A stretch of 45,651 nucleotides of DNA from Patescibacteria group bacterium (GCA_015491245.1 WFWH01000021.1:1-45651), one strand, 5' to 3'. Numbered from the stretch's first letter, positions 23,953-33,122 are shown. Notes: generated by a model from the sequence alone, not told the origin. A program made the numbers and translations.

Positions 23953-24258
23953 TCACAGCCACTCGCGCGCTTTGCGCCGCATGCGGGAGAAGGTGCGGGC
24001 AATGCGGGGGTGCCGCCGCTCCCCCGCGCGCAGCAGCGCATCAAACCACGACGAGGTAAAAGAGAGAAGAAACACACCCAAAAAAAGGAAGAGCGCCCCC
24101 TGCAAAAAGGGGAGCACCAGGCCAGGTATGCCCAGTGCCACAAACGCGGCACCCAACAGGCGCGCGCGGCGCTTTTGCCGGGGGGAGAGCGAAGGCAACG
24201 CCTCGCCGGTACCACTCTTCGCGCGTTTCGTGGCTTTTGTGGGAGGTTCGGGGTGCAT
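23953..24258 (-). CDS. Small membrane protein, PGPGW/DUF454-like
   Basis: About 101 residues: a basic N-terminus, then two closely spaced hydrophobic segments (ARLLGAAFVALGIPGLVLPFL and ALFLFLGVFLLS) with a Pro-Gly turn, and a basic, Arg-rich tail. This pattern resembles the PGPGW or DUF454 family of inner-membrane proteins of unknown role. The ATG at 24258 is chosen because an extended -10 (TGGTACAAT) ends 8 nt upstream; the ATG at 24276 would lie at or before the transcription start. Confidence 0.6.
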   Translation of the reverse strand: MHPEPPTKATKRAKSGTGEALPSLSPRQKRRARLLGAAFVALGIPGLVLPFLQGALFLFLGVFLLSFTSSWFDALLRAGERRHPRIARTFSRMRRKAREWL

Positions 24259-24266
24259 GCCGCGCC

Positions 24267-24272
24267 ATTGTA
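24267..24272 (-). promoter_or_regulatory. Extended -10 box of the PGPGW-like gene
   Basis: TGG-TACAAT, 8 nt before the ATG at 24258. The 11-mer TGTGGTACAAT recurs in front of the Na+/Ca2+ exchanger gene. Confidence 0.55.
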
Positions 24273-24285
24273 CCACAAGGTACGT

Positions 24286-24678
24286 TTACTCAGGAGAGAT
24301 GCCTGGGCAATTTGCCGCAGGGCGATAGCCCGCGCGCTTCGCCTCTTCCGCTGAGGCGAACCAGCGGCGGTTTTCCTCTTTGATGCGCGCTGCGCCTGCG
24401 CACCACGGCAGGTGGTACACCGACCCATTCACCGAGCCGACGACCCTGCCTGCGGGCACCCGTGTACTCCCTCCCATTTCCTCCACCGCGGGCGCTGAGG
24501 ACGCAGCAGACACCGCTTCTGCCCATGGCGCACGCGCCACCTCGAGAGGGGGCGGCGGCGTGGCGCGCAGAGAGAGGCGCCCCAGCGCAAAACCACCCAC
24601 CCCCACCGCGACAATAATGAGCGCGGTGCCGAAGTCCTGCACCTTGTCAGAGCGCAAAAACTCTGCTATATTACGCAT
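24286..24678 (-). CDS. Membrane-anchored protein with an Ada-type zinc-binding domain
   Basis: About 130 residues. One TM helix near the N-terminus (FGTALIIVAVGVGGFALGRL) is followed by a Pro/Ala-rich linker. The C-terminal domain, GSVYHLPWCAGAARIKEEN to GYRPAANC, resembles the metal-binding domain of Ada (His/Cys at HLPWC and a final Cys). Such free-standing domains are common in Parcubacteria; function unknown. ATG at 24678 has a strong GGAGG Shine-Dalgarno 6 nt upstream. Divergent from rpmA. Confidence 0.7.
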   Translation of the reverse strand: MRNIAEFLRSDKVQDFGTALIIVAVGVGGFALGRLSLRATPPPPLEVARAPWAEAVSAASSAPAVEEMGGSTRVPAGRVVGSVNGSVYHLPWCAGAARIKEENRRWFASAEEAKRAGYRPAANCPGISPE

Positions 24679-24749
24679 TGTCCTCCATTGTCTCCAAAAC
24701 ATCGGTATCAAGCAAGGATAGTGGGAGGGGCACCTAACCATTAGCATTT

Positions 24750-25046
24750 ATGGCACACAGAAAAGCAGGAGGGAGCGCGCGCAGTTTGCGCGACTCCAAG
24801 CCTAAATACCTCGGCACCAAACTCTACGACGGCGAGCGCGCCAAGGCAGGTTCCGTGATTGTGCGCCAACGCGGCTCTAGGATTCTTGCGGGCAAAAACG
24901 TCGGCACCGGGAGAGACTACACGCTCTTTGCGCTTGCCGAGGGCGTGGTGCGCTTTCGCGAGATGCGCAAAACGCGCTTTAACGGTACCACGGTTAAAAA
25001 AAAGGTAGTAGATGTGGTGCCGCATGCGGAAGGTTCCCCGTCATAA
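24750..25046 (+). CDS. rpmA: 50S ribosomal protein bL27
   Basis: [20 protein letters not shown] is the L27 N-terminal tail that reaches the peptidyl-transferase centre, followed by [19 protein letters not shown] and [12 protein letters not shown]. 98 residues. It has no cleavable N-extension as found in Firmicutes. Not next to rplU, its usual partner, which lies 12 kb away on the other strand. Confidence 0.96.
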   Translation: MAHRKAGGSARSLRDSKPKYLGTKLYDGERAKAGSVIVRQRGSRILAGKNVGTGRDYTLFALAEGVVRFREMRKTRFNGTTVKKKVVDVVPHAEGSPS

Positions 25047-25108
25047 AATTGACCAATACGGCTTCCTCGCGCGTATCTTTGATAATCGGAAAAGGAAAAA
25101 AGCAAAAG

Positions 25109-25138
25109 TCGCCGCTCTTTAAAAGAACGGCGATTTTT
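25109..25138. terminator. Bidirectional terminator between rpmA and rplI
   Basis: TCGCCG (25109-25114) and CGGCGA (25128-25133), extended inside by TCTT/AAGA, followed by TTTTT on the + strand. On the minus strand it is followed by CTTTTGCTTTTTT. The two genes converge here. Confidence 0.88.
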
Positions 25139-25163
25139 GCATTAACACCCTTGCGGTCAGAAA

Positions 25164-25610
25164 CTAGCCCTCCGCCTTCACAAACAGGGTAACCCGCGCC
25201 TGCGCCTCTCCGTGCGCAAGGGGTATCTCGTACTCTCCGGTCTCCTTTATCGGCTCTTGCCTCATGATATGGCGCGCATCCACGGCAACCCCGCATTTCT
25301 CGGAAAGCGCCTTCGCGATGTCCTCAGCTTTTATCCCGCGAAAAAGGTGCCCGCGCTCGTTGGCGGGAGCGGCAAGGTGCACGCTTTGCCCGTGCAGCCG
25401 CGCAAACGCCTTGCGCAGGGCTTCTTCTTGTTCCGCTTGCTTTTTCTGCGCCGCTGCACGCTTTGCTTCCAGGGCGCGCACGCGCGCTTCCGTGGCCATC
25501 TCTGCCAATCCGCGCGGCAAGAGAAAATTGCGCGCGTACCCGTCTGCGATTTCCTTTACCTCGTATTTATGCCCCACTTTCGGCACGTCTTGAAGCAAAA
25601 TTACTTTCAT
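25164..25610 (-). CDS. rplI: 50S ribosomal protein bL9
   Basis: The N-domain [20 protein letters not shown] with [14 protein letters not shown] is diagnostic. A long Ala/Lys/Glu connecting helix (about residues 42-75) and the C-terminal RNA-binding domain follow. 148 residues. It begins 6 nt after the protease gene ctpA. L9 is reported absent in some CPR lineages, so its presence limits which group this can be. Confidence 0.95.
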   Translation of the reverse strand: MKVILLQDVPKVGHKYEVKEIADGYARNFLLPRGLAEMATEARVRALEAKRAAAQKKQAEQEEALRKAFARLHGQSVHLAAPANERGHLFRGIKAEDIAKALSEKCGVAVDARHIMRQEPIKETGEYEIPLAHGEAQARVTLFVKAEG

Positions 25611-25616
25611 GGTGCG

Positions 25617-26846
25617 CTACTGAGTGGTAATGCGGCCATTTAATAGGAATTCCGCCGCTTTTTCAAGTTGCGGGTCCCGTCCCGCTTCTACATCTTCGGG
25701 GGTCACCTCCACCGTGATATCGGGCTCCAAACCGTTTTCGGAAATAGAGCGCCCCTTGGGGGTAAGCCAACGCGCGACCGTCACTTTGAGAAATGTGTCA
25801 GGGGTCACCTCCACAAGCTCCTGCACCGATCCTTTGCCGAAGGTGCGCATACCCACCAGGGTTGCCCGCTGGTGATCCTGGAGCGCCCCCGCCACTATCT
25901 CCGACGCCGAGGCGCTCCCCTCATTTACCAGCACAGCAATGCGCCACCATGGGCGATACACGTTGTAGCCAAGGCTCCGCTGCACCCGCTCTTCCCCATT
26001 GGCCCCGAACTTTTCGATCACCACTGGCTTCCCCATGGGAAGGAACCAACTAGATATCTCTACCGCAGATTCCAAAAATCCTCCCGGATTGCCACGCAGA
26101 TCAATAATCAGCTTTCCCGTTCCCGCGCGTATAAACTCCCGCAGCGCCTTTTTGAATTCTTCCGAGGCAGTTGCGCCAAAGTTGTACAGCGCAATCACGA
26201 ATACGCCATCGTCCCGAAGGTAGTATTTGCTGGTAGGAATACGAATGGTGTCACGGACGATGCGTATCTCCAAAATCTCCTCTGTGCGTTCTCGTGCAAT
26301 ATCCAGCTTGACTTCTGTACCTTTTTCCCCCCGGATGAGCCGCACCGCCTCATCAATACTCATGTCCTTAGTGGGTTTGCCGTCAATGGCGAGAATGCGG
26401 TCGCCTGCAAGAATACCTGCTTTCTCTGCGGGGGAGTCTTTAAGGGGGGTGATAACCGTCAAGATGCGGTCGCGTACTCCCACCTCCATACCCACGCCGC
26501 CAAATTCGCCGCTAATATTCTCCTCAAAAAGGGTTGCTTCCTGTGGAGGGAGAAATACCGTATACGGGTCGCCGTAACTCTTAGCAAGCCCTTCAATGGC
26601 GCCCCACAGGCGGTCTTGGGGAGTAATTTCTTCTGTAGTGGTAGCAGGGATATATTTTTCCTCCAAGAGGCGCCAGGCTTTCCAGAGAGGTGAAAAATCA
26701 ACATTTTCCGGGGGCTGTGCGAGGCTGGCGCGAAAGCCACTCAAAATGCTTGCCTCCAGTTTTCCGTCACCGCGCACATACACACCGGCAAAAAAAGAAA
26801 ACACCACCAGAAGCAGTGCGGCAAGGTAATGGGACGTTCTCAACAT
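25617..26846 (-). CDS. S41 carboxyl-terminal processing peptidase (CtpA/Prc type)
   Basis: Secreted or membrane-anchored serine protease. An N-terminal TM/signal segment is followed by a PDZ domain (VGMEVGVRDRILTVITPLKD to AGDRILAIDGK) and the S41 core. LIIDLRGNPGGFLESAVEI, the nucleophile Ser in NEGSASASE (S311 from this start) and the Lys of the dyad in TFGKGSVQE (K338) are all present. The ATG at 26846 puts the hydrophobic segment at residues 5-25; an upstream ATG at 26888 is possible. Transcribed with rplI, 6 nt apart. Confidence 0.92.
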   Translation of the reverse strand: MLRTSHYLAALLLVVFSFFAGVYVRGDGKLEASILSGFRASLAQPPENVDFSPLWKAWRLLEEKYIPATTTEEITPQDRLWGAIEGLAKSYGDPYTVFLPPQEATLFEENISGEFGGVGMEVGVRDRILTVITPLKDSPAEKAGILAGDRILAIDGKPTKDMSIDEAVRLIRGEKGTEVKLDIARERTEEILEIRIVRDTIRIPTSKYYLRDDGVFVIALYNFGATASEEFKKALREFIRAGTGKLIIDLRGNPGGFLESAVEISSWFLPMGKPVVIEKFGANGEERVQRSLGYNVYRPWWRIAVLVNEGSASASEIVAGALQDHQRATLVGMRTFGKGSVQELVEVTPDTFLKVTVARWLTPKGRSISENGLEPDITVEVTPEDVEAGRDPQLEKAAEFLLNGRITTQ

Positions 26847-26989
26847 GTGCGCAAATAGCAGCCGGGCTTGGATACCCATGCAGCACACTCAAGTATCGCA
26901 AAAAGCGACGCGCGCCGCAAGCGTCACGAGGTGCATTCCTTCTCCACACTCGTACGGCGTTTTGGCCCTATGACCCCGGCAAGACGCGG

Positions 26990-26995
26990 TATACT
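26990..26995 (+). promoter_or_regulatory. -10 box (TATACT) of corA
   Basis: TATACT ends 8 nt before the ATG at 27004, predicting a leaderless mRNA. Confidence 0.5.
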
Positions 26996-27003
26996 AATGC
27001 CGT

Positions 27004-27921
27004 ATGATAGAGCGCTATGAGTATAGCGGCATTACGTGGCTTGACGTACTCAAACCTACTTCGGAAGAGATCCGCTCCCTAATGTACGAATACCAGCTTC
27101 CCCCCACCGTGGCGGAAGAGCTTATGCTCCCCTCCCTGCGCCCGCGCGCCGAATTGCATCCCGAGGGCCTGCTGTACCTGGTACTGCACTTCCCCGCCCT
27201 CAGGCACACCAACAGCCAGTCCCGCAGCCAAGAAGTGGATTTCATATTGACGCGCGACACGCTCATTACCGTCCGCTACGATACGGTGGACGCGCTGCAC
27301 AAGTTTTCCAAGCTGTTTGAGGTGCGCAGCATATTGCTGGACCGCGGCGAGGTGCCGCATGCCGGACACATATTCTTTGCCATGGTGATGAAGCTATACC
27401 GCTCCATCGGGCACGAGCTGGACTACCTGCGCGATAAACTGGAGGATATAGAGAAGCATATTTTTGAGGGGCGCGAGCGCGAAATGGTGGTTGCACTCTC
27501 CCACACCAGCCGCGACCTTCTGCGCATCAAACAAGCCCTGTTCACGCACGAGCCTGTGTTGGAGAGCTTGCGCGAGTCCTTGCTTGCGCTGTTTGGCGCA
27601 GAATTTGAGAACGAGCTGAGCACCATAGAGGGAGAGTTCTACCGCATCTCCTCCCTGCGCACCATGAACGGCGACACGCTGTGGGAATTGCGCAAGACGA
27701 ACGAGGACCTGCTCACCACCAAACAGAACGAGATAATGAAAAAGCTGACCCTCTTGGCGTTTGTCACGCTTCCCCTGAGCGTCATGGCGGGGCTGTTCGG
27801 CATGAACGCCCAGTATATTCCCCTCATCGGAAACCCATTTGACTTTTGGGTCATCGTGCTCCTCATGGTGTCGTCTATGCTGCTCTTGGCTGCGTACTTC
27901 AAGAGAAAAGGGTGGTTTTAG
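27004..27921 (+). CDS. corA: CorA-family Mg2+/Co2+ channel
   Basis: Pentameric divalent-cation channel. A large cytoplasmic alpha/beta N-domain and a long stalk helix are followed by two C-terminal TM helices. The signature GMN occurs in GLFGMNAQYIP at the end of TM1, and TM2 ends in the basic tail FKRKGWF. 305 residues. The loop after GMN (AQYIPLIGNPFDF) is close to the bacterial type. Start supported by the adjacent -10 box. Confidence 0.92.
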   Translation: MIERYEYSGITWLDVLKPTSEEIRSLMYEYQLPPTVAEELMLPSLRPRAELHPEGLLYLVLHFPALRHTNSQSRSQEVDFILTRDTLITVRYDTVDALHKFSKLFEVRSILLDRGEVPHAGHIFFAMVMKLYRSIGHELDYLRDKLEDIEKHIFEGREREMVVALSHTSRDLLRIKQALFTHEPVLESLRESLLALFGAEFENELSTIEGEFYRISSLRTMNGDTLWELRKTNEDLLTTKQNEIMKKLTLLAFVTLPLSVMAGLFGMNAQYIPLIGNPFDFWVIVLLMVSSMLLLAAYFKRKGWF

Positions 27922-27938
27922 TAGCCATGTTTTTTCTC

Positions 27939-27966
27939 TGGACACACCTGAGTTTTGCCGTAAGAT
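27939..27966 (+). promoter_or_regulatory. Promoter of cysS
   Basis: TGGACA (27939-27944), 16-nt spacer, TAAGAT (27961-27966), which ends 9 nt before the ATG at 27976. Confidence 0.55.
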
Positions 27967-27975
27967 AGGGGTACT

Positions 27976-29448
27976 ATGCAGTTTCCCTTGGGGGGCGGCA
28001 ACACCGCGGCGGACAAGAAGCCGCCGCTTATGCTGCACAACACCCTTACCGGAAAAAAAGAGCCCTTCCACCCCTTAAAACACAACGAGGCGCGCCTTTA
28101 CCACTGCGGTCCCACCGTGTATGACTATGCGCACCTCGGCAATTTGCGCGCGTTTGTGTTTGCCGATATCCTGCGGCGCACCCTTGCGTTTTTCGGGCAT
28201 GAGGTGCGGCAAGTCATCAATATCACCGATATAGGCCACCTCACCTCGGATGCCGACGTAGGCGAGGACAAAATGGCGCTCGCCATTAAGCGCGAGGGAG
28301 AGGAGATGACCCTGGAGGGCCTGCGCCGCATCGCCGACAAATACACACAGGCATTCCTGCACGACCTGGAGCGCCTCAATATCCTCATGCCGCACGCGCT
28401 TCCCCGCGCCTCCGAATACATTCCCGCACAGATCGCCTTGGTGCGTACGCTCGTGGAGAAAGAGTATGCCTACGAAACCTCGGACGGCATCTACTTTGAC
28501 ACCGCGCGCTTTCCCCACTATGGCGCGCTCGGCCATATCGCGCGCGAGGGGCAAAAAGAAGGTGCGCGGGTTGCAGAAAATCCGGAAAAGCGCAATCCGG
28601 AGGATTTTGCCCTGTGGAAGAAAGGAGGTGATTTGGGCTGGGACAGCCCGTGGGGGAAGGGGTTTCCGGGATGGCACACGGAGTGCGTCGCCATGATCCA
28701 CGCGCTTTTGGGAAAAACCATTGACATCCACACGGGCGGCATAGACCACATTCCGGTCCACCACAACAACGAAATTGCGCAGGCAGAGGCGGCAACCGGC
28801 AAGCCCCTCGCGCGCTTTTGGCTGCATGTCGCGTTCCTCACGATTGAGGACACGAAGATCTCCAAGTCTCTGGGCAACACCGTGTACCTCCGCCACGTGG
28901 AGGCGCGCGGCTACCGCGCACTGGACTATCGCTACCTCCTGCTCACCGCGCACTACCGCTCTCCCCTCAACTTCACCTGGCGTGCCCTGGACGCCGCGCA
29001 CACCGCCCTGCGCCGCCTCCAGCAGTACTATTTTTCCGAATTGCGCGGGGCGCCAGAAGGCAATCCCGATCCCCGCTTCCTGCAGGCACTTGCCGCAGCG
29101 CTCGGGGACGACCTCGACACACCGCGCGCCCTCGCGCTCTTGTGGGAGACGGTAAAAGATTCGCGCATGCCGCGCGAGGCAAAGCGCGCCTCGCTGCTGG
29201 CCGCGGACCGCGTACTCGCACTAGGGCTTACCGAGCTAGAAACACAGGTACAGAAGCTCTCTTTTGCCGCTCCCCTCCCCCCCAAAGACCTCCCCGAAGA
29301 GGTCCGCCTTTTGGTGATCGCCCGCGAGGAAATGCGCGAGCAAAAAAATTGGGCGCGCGCGGACGAACTGCGCGAGGAAATCGCACGCAAGGGATTCCGC
29401 GTGGAAGACACCCCCGAAGGGCCGCTGGTATACCCCGAAAAATCCTGA
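27976..29448 (+). CDS. cysS: Cysteinyl-tRNA synthetase
   Basis: Class I synthetase charging tRNA-Cys. The HIGH motif is YDYAHLGNLRAF with the zinc Cys just before it (HCGPTVYD). Other zinc ligands lie in HTECVAMIHAL and GGIDHIPVHHNNE, and KMSKS appears as TKISKSLGN. 490 residues. The leaderless start at 27976 fits the promoter; an ATG at 28030 is closer to the usual N-terminus (LHNTLTGKKEPF) and is the alternative. The C-terminal anticodon region is short and Arg/Glu-rich. Confidence 0.94.
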   Translation: MQFPLGGGNTAADKKPPLMLHNTLTGKKEPFHPLKHNEARLYHCGPTVYDYAHLGNLRAFVFADILRRTLAFFGHEVRQVINITDIGHLTSDADVGEDKMALAIKREGEEMTLEGLRRIADKYTQAFLHDLERLNILMPHALPRASEYIPAQIALVRTLVEKEYAYETSDGIYFDTARFPHYGALGHIAREGQKEGARVAENPEKRNPEDFALWKKGGDLGWDSPWGKGFPGWHTECVAMIHALLGKTIDIHTGGIDHIPVHHNNEIAQAEAATGKPLARFWLHVAFLTIEDTKISKSLGNTVYLRHVEARGYRALDYRYLLLTAHYRSPLNFTWRALDAAHTALRRLQQYYFSELRGAPEGNPDPRFLQALAAALGDDLDTPRALALLWETVKDSRMPREAKRASLLAADRVLALGLTELETQVQKLSFAAPLPPKDLPEEVRLLVIAREEMREQKNWARADELREEIARKGFRVEDTPEGPLVYPEKS

Positions 29449-29530
29449 GGCGGGCTCCGTCGGGCGCGTTGTGCACAGGTAATGCACAGCCCCGGCGCCG
29501 CTCCGCGGGCGCACATTGCCGCGGCGGTGG

Positions 29531-29536
29531 TATACT
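29531..29536 (+). promoter_or_regulatory. Extended -10 box of dnaB
   Basis: TGG-TATACT, ending 9 nt before the ATG at 29546; predicts a leaderless mRNA. Confidence 0.6.
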
Positions 29537-29545
29537 AAAATCACC

Positions 29546-30940
29546 ATGGGGAAGCAAGGGGTATCGCTGCGGGTGCCGCCGCAAAATATAGAAGCGGAGC
29601 GTGCGCTCTTGGGCGCCCTCATGCTGAAAAAAGACGCGCTCTTTGACGTGGTGGATCTTATTACGCCTGATGATTTCTATGCGGAAAAGCATCGCACCAT
29701 CTATTCGGCCATACTCTCCCTTTTTTCCAAGAGCGAGCCGGTAGATTTGCTCTCGGTTTCCAGCCGCCTCAAGAGCGAAAAGCTGCTGCAGAGCATCGGC
29801 GGCAGCACGTACCTCACCGAACTGGTCAACACGACTCCTGCCGCAGGCAATGCGCTCCACTACGCCTCTCTGGTGCACAAAACTGCCATCCTGCGGCGCT
29901 TGATTGACGCGGGAGAGTACGTGGCAGAGCTGGGCTATGAAGAAGCCGATGATATTGAAGAGGTGCTGGACCGCGCCGAGAAGAAAATGTTTGAGGTGAC
30001 CGATGCGCCCTCGCTGCACAAGTTCGTCCCGATGAAGAACTTGGTGCTGGACTCTTTTTCCCAGTATGAAGAGCTGAGCAAAACCAAAGGCGCCATTCGC
30101 GGCGTCCCCTCGGGCTTTCCCGCGCTGGACGCCATTCTCTCCGGATTCCAAAAATCCGACCTCATTATCTTGGCAGCGCGCCCCTCCATGGGAAAAACCG
30201 CGTTTGCCCTGGACATTGCGCGGCATACCGCCATCCGCCACAAAACGCCGGTGGGCATTTTCTCGCTGGAGATGAGCGCCCAGCAATTGGTGGACCGCAT
30301 GCTCGCCGCCGAGGCGCGCGTAGACGGCTGGCGCCTGCGCACGGGCGGCAAGCTCACCGACGCGGAGTACGAGTCGCTGCACGCCGCACTGGAGCGCATG
30401 GCAGAAGCGCCCATTTACATAGACGACCAGCCCGCTAACAACATTCTCAACATGCGCTCGGTGGCGCGGCGCCTCAAGCGCGAGCAGGGGTTGGGCCTGC
30501 TCATCGTGGACTACCTCCAGCTCATGGCGCCCACCCGCACGCGCGCTTCCGACTCTATGGTGCAACAGGTAACTGAAATATCGCGCTCACTCAAACAGCT
30601 TGCGCGCGAGCTGGACGTGCCCATCATCGCCCTTTCCCAGCTCTCGCGCGAAGTGGAAAAGCGCGGCGGCCGCCCGCGCCTCTCCGATCTGCGCGACAGC
30701 GGCAGCATAGAGCAGGATGCCGACGTGGTGATGTTCATCCATCGCGAAGATAAGATGCACAAAGAAACGGACCGCCCCAACATTGCGGAAATACTGGTGG
30801 AGAAGCACCGCAACGGGCCCATCGGCAAAATAGAGCTCTACTTTGACGAGAAAAAGGCATCGTACCTCTCCATTGAAAAAGCGGATTTTGGCGCGCTGGA
30901 GGCGATGACCGCCGATGAGGGCGATGACGGTACGTTTTGA
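29546..30940 (+). CDS. dnaB: Replicative DNA helicase DnaB
   Basis: Hexameric 5'-3' helicase of the replication fork. The N-domain starts VPPQNIEAERALLGALM, the DnaG-interaction collar. The RecA-like domain has Walker A ARPSMGKTAFALD, FSLEMSAQQLVDRML, Walker B GLLIVDYLQLM, and QLSREVEKRGGRPRLSDLRD followed by SGSIEQDAD. No intein is present. 464 residues. A longer start at 29516 is possible but would precede the -10 box. Confidence 0.96.
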   Translation: MGKQGVSLRVPPQNIEAERALLGALMLKKDALFDVVDLITPDDFYAEKHRTIYSAILSLFSKSEPVDLLSVSSRLKSEKLLQSIGGSTYLTELVNTTPAAGNALHYASLVHKTAILRRLIDAGEYVAELGYEEADDIEEVLDRAEKKMFEVTDAPSLHKFVPMKNLVLDSFSQYEELSKTKGAIRGVPSGFPALDAILSGFQKSDLIILAARPSMGKTAFALDIARHTAIRHKTPVGIFSLEMSAQQLVDRMLAAEARVDGWRLRTGGKLTDAEYESLHAALERMAEAPIYIDDQPANNILNMRSVARRLKREQGLGLLIVDYLQLMAPTRTRASDSMVQQVTEISRSLKQLARELDVPIIALSQLSREVEKRGGRPRLSDLRDSGSIEQDADVVMFIHREDKMHKETDRPNIAEILVEKHRNGPIGKIELYFDEKKASYLSIEKADFGALEAMTADEGDDGTF

Positions 30941-31017
30941 CAATTAAAACCAATTTACGGGGCAACTACTGCAAATCTTCAGGCCATACTAAAGGATTCT
31001 GTTTGCCAGAAAACAAC

Positions 31018-31039
31018 ACCGCCGGCAAATGCCGGCGGT
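31018..31039. terminator. Strong hairpin between dnaB and the convergent orphan gene
   Basis: ACCGCCGGCA and TGCCGGCGGT (31018-31027 and 31030-31039) with a 2-nt gap between arms. On the minus strand GTTGTTTTC follows, on the + strand TGTAGAAATTC. Placed 78 bp after dnaB and 24 bp beyond the stop at 31063. Confidence 0.75.
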
Positions 31040-31062
31040 TGTAGAAATTCTTTCCTACAAAA

Positions 31063-32214
31063 TTAACCCACTAGCCACCTTCTTTTAATGGCCCACGTTT
31101 CTATGTTCTTGTTAAGTTCTTCCAATCCCTTGCTCCTCTCCTCGGCCCCGCTATGAAAACTCTCCGGGAGAGGATACTTTTCGGTAAAGCACCCCCACCA
31201 CAACTCGGACCCGACCCTGTAGCGTTGCGTCCGGACCAGTTCGTACAGCAAGACTCGTCTGTACGCCGGGTCATAGGTGTGTATCTTTTGGATAATCCAA
31301 TAAATTGAGAGCTCGCGAATGTAGTAGCGCTTCGCGCTGACTTCCACTGCGGTTTCCCATGTCCGCACTGGGCGCAGAGCTGCATCCAGTCCCGCAATGG
31401 TGACGGGCCAATTCCGCGTATTGTCACGAGAGGAATCTTCCTCTTCGAGAACCCCGAGTGCGCGCGCGACCATGAAGAGCCACCGATATGCCGACGGCAT
31501 TTGCACTGCGGCGCTGAGGCATGCGAGATGGCAGCACAGCCATCGCATTGCCTCGGGCAGAACGGGCTTCCAGCCGCAAGGTGCCGCCTCCGCGCTCGCC
31601 ATACGGAGCATAACTCGGAACGCAGGCTGCGCGCGCCGAATAACGAAAGAAAAGTCTCCCCGCACCGAGGAAATCATCGCATCGTTGTACCGCAGGACCT
31701 CCTCTAGCGCCCCAACATCCCGCACGTAGGCACTTTGTCCTTCCTTTGGAAAAATCTCTGAAGCTCTCGCCGCAGGCGAGGTAATCCGCAACACTCTCGG
31801 CCAAGGATTTGAATGCAAGACGGGCTCTTCCCCTTTTTTGAGGCGCAGGGCGCCCAGGATAGTTCTGAATACTCCCGAAGAATCCGATGCCACTATCACG
31901 CGGAGAGCATCGGACTCCGTTCCCTGCGGTGGAATTACGTCTATCGTATAATGACCCCAATGACCCGCCCTTGCGGCATATACCGCATCGGCGTAAGAAA
32001 TAGGGTAATTGTCACGGCTCCACACCGCGTCGGTGATAATGTCAGTCGGCGCCCTTCCACGTGGCTCCAGCAGAGGAACTGTGTTGGCCTGCTCCCAAGA
32101 CAATGCGAGCGGGCATTTCAGTTCGTCTGCTCCGGGCACATACCACTGATGGGCGTTGCGCGCAGGAGATGGAAAGATAAGCAACTCGCGGTAACCCTTC
32201 AAGCCATTCTTCAT
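31063..32214 (-). CDS. Protein of unknown function, 383 aa, with its own promoter and operator-like repeat
   Basis: No family recognised. The protein is soluble-looking and Trp/Arg-rich, without a signal peptide or TM helix. It has a middle segment with two Cys (RWLCCHLACLS) and an acidic linker (LEEEDSSRD) near residue 275. The translation start is clear: GAGGAGGTG lies 6-8 nt before the ATG, a much stronger Shine-Dalgarno than in most neighbours. It is monocistronic, with a strong terminator on one side and recR divergent on the other. Codon use includes more rare codons than the housekeeping genes. Recent acquisition is possible. Confidence 0.7.
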   Translation of the reverse strand: MKNGLKGYRELLIFPSPARNAHQWYVPGADELKCPLALSWEQANTVPLLEPRGRAPTDIITDAVWSRDNYPISYADAVYAARAGHWGHYTIDVIPPQGTESDALRVIVASDSSGVFRTILGALRLKKGEEPVLHSNPWPRVLRITSPAARASEIFPKEGQSAYVRDVGALEEVLRYNDAMISSVRGDFSFVIRRAQPAFRVMLRMASAEAAPCGWKPVLPEAMRWLCCHLACLSAAVQMPSAYRWLFMVARALGVLEEEDSSRDNTRNWPVTIAGLDAALRPVRTWETAVEVSAKRYYIRELSIYWIIQKIHTYDPAYRRVLLYELVRTQRYRVGSELWWGCFTEKYPLPESFHSGAEERSKGLEELNKNIETWAIKRRWLVG

Positions 32215-32244
32215 CTTGCACCTCCTCTTCTCTGTCCTGCCGCC

Positions 32245-32273
32245 AGCATAACATATTTACTAAGCAAGTAAAT
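32245..32273 (-). promoter_or_regulatory. Promoter with overlapping inverted repeat, upstream of the 383-aa orphan
   Basis: On the minus strand: TTTACT (32267-32272), 16-nt spacer, TATGCT (32245-32250). The perfect 7-bp inverted repeat ATTTACT-AAGCA-AGTAAAT (32255-32273) covers the -35 and part of the spacer, a typical repressor operator position. Confidence 0.5.
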
Positions 32274-32435
32274 CGCACAGAATGAGGAGGCCACGATTCA
32301 TCGGCTCAAAGGAATAGCTTGCTTCTCCTCCGCGCGCCCACAGCGCACGGCTCTGTGCGCAATGTGCCACAAAAGCGCTGCGGCAACAGGGCACCGCCCC
32401 ATGCACGGCGCGGCATAATTTGCTACGCTTATGCC

Positions 32436-33101
32436 ATGCAAGATTTTGAAGCACTGGAGGAAAAAATGAGGGCACTGCCCGGCGTGGGGCCGCGGCAAGC
32501 GCGCCGCATGGTGTTTTTCCTCTTACGCCAGCGGCGCGAGTGGACGGAAGAGCTCACTACTTTGATACGCGCGCTGCGTACGCGTGTTGCAACCTGCGAG
32601 GATTGCCGGCGCTTTTTCCTCCCAAGCCGAGAGGGAGAGGCGCGCTGCCGTATCTGTGCCGACCCGCACCGCCCCGACCACACGCTCATCATCGTGGAGA
32701 AAGAGGTGGACTTGGAAAACATAGAGCGCAGCGGCGCAGTGGAGGGGAAATACTTTGTGTTGGGTGGCCTTTATGCCCCGCTCGCCAAAGAGCCGGCGCG
32801 GGCGCTGCGCCTTGCCCACCTAGACGCGCTCTTAGCACGGCGCGCGGCGCAACTGAAAGAGGTGATTATCGCGCTTGCCGTCAACCCCGATGGCGAAGAA
32901 ACCCGCCGCTTTCTCGTGGAGCGCCTTGCGCCGCTTGCACAGCGCTACGGCTTTGCGCTCACCGCGCCTGCGCGCGGCCTCTCTACCGGATCCGAATTGG
33001 AGTACGCCGACCCCCAAACACTGCGCAGCGCATTTGCAGGGCGCGGCAGAACGACACCGTTGCCGCGCCGCGCGGAGCACGGCGCGGCGCCCCCCGAATA
33101 A
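32436..33101 (+). CDS. recR: Recombination mediator RecR
   Basis: RecFOR-pathway protein that loads RecA at gaps. Residues 1-50 hold the helix-hairpin-helix (LPGVGPRQARRMVFFLL). Then comes the zinc finger CEDCRRFFLPS to CRIC, and the Toprim domain LIIVEKEVDLENIERS with KYFVLGG, ending in a C-terminal Walker-like region. 221 residues, with a short Arg-rich tail. The ATG at 32436 is chosen; upstream codons in frame lie in low-quality sequence. A weak extended -10 (TGCTACGCT) ends 6 nt upstream. Confidence 0.93.
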   Translation: MQDFEALEEKMRALPGVGPRQARRMVFFLLRQRREWTEELTTLIRALRTRVATCEDCRRFFLPSREGEARCRICADPHRPDHTLIIVEKEVDLENIERSGAVEGKYFVLGGLYAPLAKEPARALRLAHLDALLARRAAQLKEVIIALAVNPDGEETRRFLVERLAPLAQRYGFALTAPARGLSTGSELEYADPQTLRSAFAGRGRTTPLPRRAEHGAAPPE

Positions 33102-33122
33102 TTTGGCTCATAAAGGGCGCCG

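Noticed and set aside
31040-31060. GTAGAAATT near the dnaB terminator, similar to a Cas12a repeat fragment
   Set aside because: The handle cannot form (no GTAGA partner), and only nine bases match.
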